DNA of 8,524 nucleotides from Candidatus Cloacimonadota bacterium (lineage in GTDB: Bacteria > Cloacimonadota > Cloacimonadia > Cloacimonadales > Cloacimonadaceae), in NCBI GenBank assembly GCA_017995495.1, contig JAGOIS010000061.1, forward strand, positions 1 through 8,524. Reading direction: 5' to 3'. Each line of letters opens with the position of its first letter. Position 1 is the stretch's first letter. Position numbers and translations under genes: made by a program. Of the stretch, positions 5,750 to 8,524 are shown in pieces. The notes under the pieces were generated by a model. That model made no database searches. It saw nothing but the letters and a program-made list of their open reading frames with translations, and was not told where the DNA came from.

Positions 5750-5798
5750 GGTTGATTATCGAAACTATTGGGTTAAATAGCTTAATATAACTCGGGAT

Positions 5799-7538
<1,740 letters not shown>

Positions 7539-7563
7539 TCATGCTCCTTTCGGGGAGGGGATC

Positions 7564-8524
7564 CTAAGTGAGCAGGCCACGCACCACTTTGCGGGTGAGG
7601 CTGCGGTAGGTTTGGGAGAGTTTCTTCTTTTGCTGGAGGAGCTTGAGGTTGTCCGGCTCAGCCGTGATCCTGCGGTCGAGCTCCAGCATGTCGCGTTGAA
7701 GCTTGCGCAGCACCACCTGATCGAGGACAGCCTTGAAGCTCATTTCCTGAAGGTCGGCGAAGAGAAAATCTGCCAAGAGGTCCCTTAAATCCTTGTTTTC
7801 AATGTTATCCAAAAGCCTGGCGGGCTCTGCGACGGCATCCGGGTCGGCGTTGGCCGAGAGATAGCGGAAGAGCTCGCGGTAAGATCTATTCACAAAATAA
7901 TCGGGAGTGAGGGTTTCGGCAAGTGAATTGAACGAGGCGGCGTCCTTGAGGGCGAGGATGAGGAGATGGCGCTCCTCGGAATTTGCCTCGAGGGTGGGGA
8001 CGACGTAGAGTTTCTGGGGTTCGGCCGCGGCGCCGGTGGTTCGGCGCAGCTTGGAAAAGATGGCCCGGGAGGAGATCCCGAAGGCCTCGGCGATCTCGCG
8101 GGCGAGGAGTTCGCGTTTGACGGGGTCGCGGAGGGCGCGGACGGCGTCCAGGATCTGGTCGATCCTCTCGCTGGCGGGGGTTTTGGAGGGGGTTTCGGCG
8201 AAAAAGCGGATCACGGACCTGGCGGCGGTGATCTTCTCGGGCAGCGCCGCGGCGCCTTCGGCGAGGATGAAGCTGTCCGGATCGTGCTCTTTGGGCAACT
8301 CGACGATGTGGGGCTCGAGGCCTTTGGAGAGGCAGAGCAGGGCGGCGCGGACGGCGCTCTTGATCCCGGCGGCGTCACCGTCGTAGAGCATGTAAACTCT
8401 GGAGGCGTAGCGGGACAGCAGATAGATCTGGTCCTCGGTGAGCGCGGTGCCCAGGGAAGCCACGGAGTTGGCGAAGCCGGCCTCGTAGAGGCGCAAAAAG
8501 TCGAAATAGCCCTCGCAGATGATG
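7564..8524 (-). CDS. dnaG: DNA primase, C-terminal part (5' end outside window)
   Basis: DNA primase makes RNA primers at the replication fork. About 319 residues are visible; the frame continues through the right edge, so the zinc-binding and N-terminal catalytic parts lie outside. The window begins within the TOPRIM fold: IICEGYFDF holds the conserved Glu. VASLGTALTEDQ follows, then YDGDAAG with the metal-binding Asp pair (about residues 48 and 50 from the edge). KEHDPDSFI is the usual end of the catalytic core. The remainder (EERHLLILAL... to RKVVRGLLT) is the helical C-terminal region that contacts the replicative helicase. The stop is TAG. rpoD follows after 25 bp, so the two are probably co-transcribed, as in the macromolecular synthesis operon. 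rpsU, if present, would be upstream and out of view. Confidence 0.97.
   Translation of the reverse strand, partial: IICEGYFDFLRLYEAGFANSVASLGTALTEDQIYLLSRYASRVYMLYDGDAAGIKSAVRAALLCLSKGLEPHIVELPKEHDPDSFILAEGAAALPEKITAARSVIRFFAETPSKTPASERIDQILDAVRALRDPVKRELLAREIAEAFGISSRAIFSKLRRTTGAAAEPQKLYVVPTLEANSEERHLLILALKDAASFNSLAETLTPDYFVNRSYRELFRYLSANADPDAVAEPARLLDNIENKDLRDLLADFLFADLQEMSFKAVLDQVVLRKLQRDMLELDRRITAEPDNLKLLQQKKKLSQTYRSLTRKVVRGLLT

Overview
The window looks like chromosomal DNA of a moderately GC-rich, uncultured-type Gram-negative bacterium. A lipoprotein-type signal peptide, a housekeeping sigma-70 with Escherichia coli-like recognition residues, and several AAA_14/DUF4143 ATPases are all compatible with Cloacimonadota or a neighbour in the wider Fibrobacterota/Chlorobi/Bacteroidota area. 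That placement is inference only; nothing in the window fixes the phylum.

Left part (1-1891). A PcfJ-like gene enters from the left edge on the + strand. One in-frame TAG at 778-780 interrupts it, and the conserved EG..M.HC block then continues in the same frame to 1104. Convergent to it is a small lipoprotein-like gene (1137-1508, -) with a candidate promoter. Behind that lies a coding-like fragment with no start codon (1637-1891, +), probably the tail of a lost gene.

Middle part (1892-5798). This is an accessory island built around AAA_14/DUF4143 ATPases. Two full-length paralogues (2247-3590 and 4309-5691) lie head to tail on the + strand. Each has its own near-consensus sigma-70 promoter and ribosome binding site. 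Each is also preceded by direct repeats of exactly 33 bp, whose last incomplete copy runs into the -35 hexamer. The two arrays differ in the centre of the unit but share its ends. A third, degenerate pair of the same repeats lies just after the first ATPase with no gene behind it. The spacer between the ATPases also carries the C-terminal remnant of a third DUF4143-type protein on the - strand (3711-3920). A 149-bp element with terminal inverted repeats (3947-4095) lies directly at the broken end of that remnant.

Right part (5799-8524). dnaG (running off the right edge) and rpoD form the conserved dnaG-rpoD pair on the - strand. They are 25 bp apart and rpoD has a strong Shine-Dalgarno sequence. 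This is ordinary core genome, so the ATPase island sits directly downstream of rpoD.

The most notable signal is the repeat-promoter-ATPase arrangement, present twice with different repeat cores. It suggests that each ATPase gene travels with, and may be controlled through, its own matched operator array.
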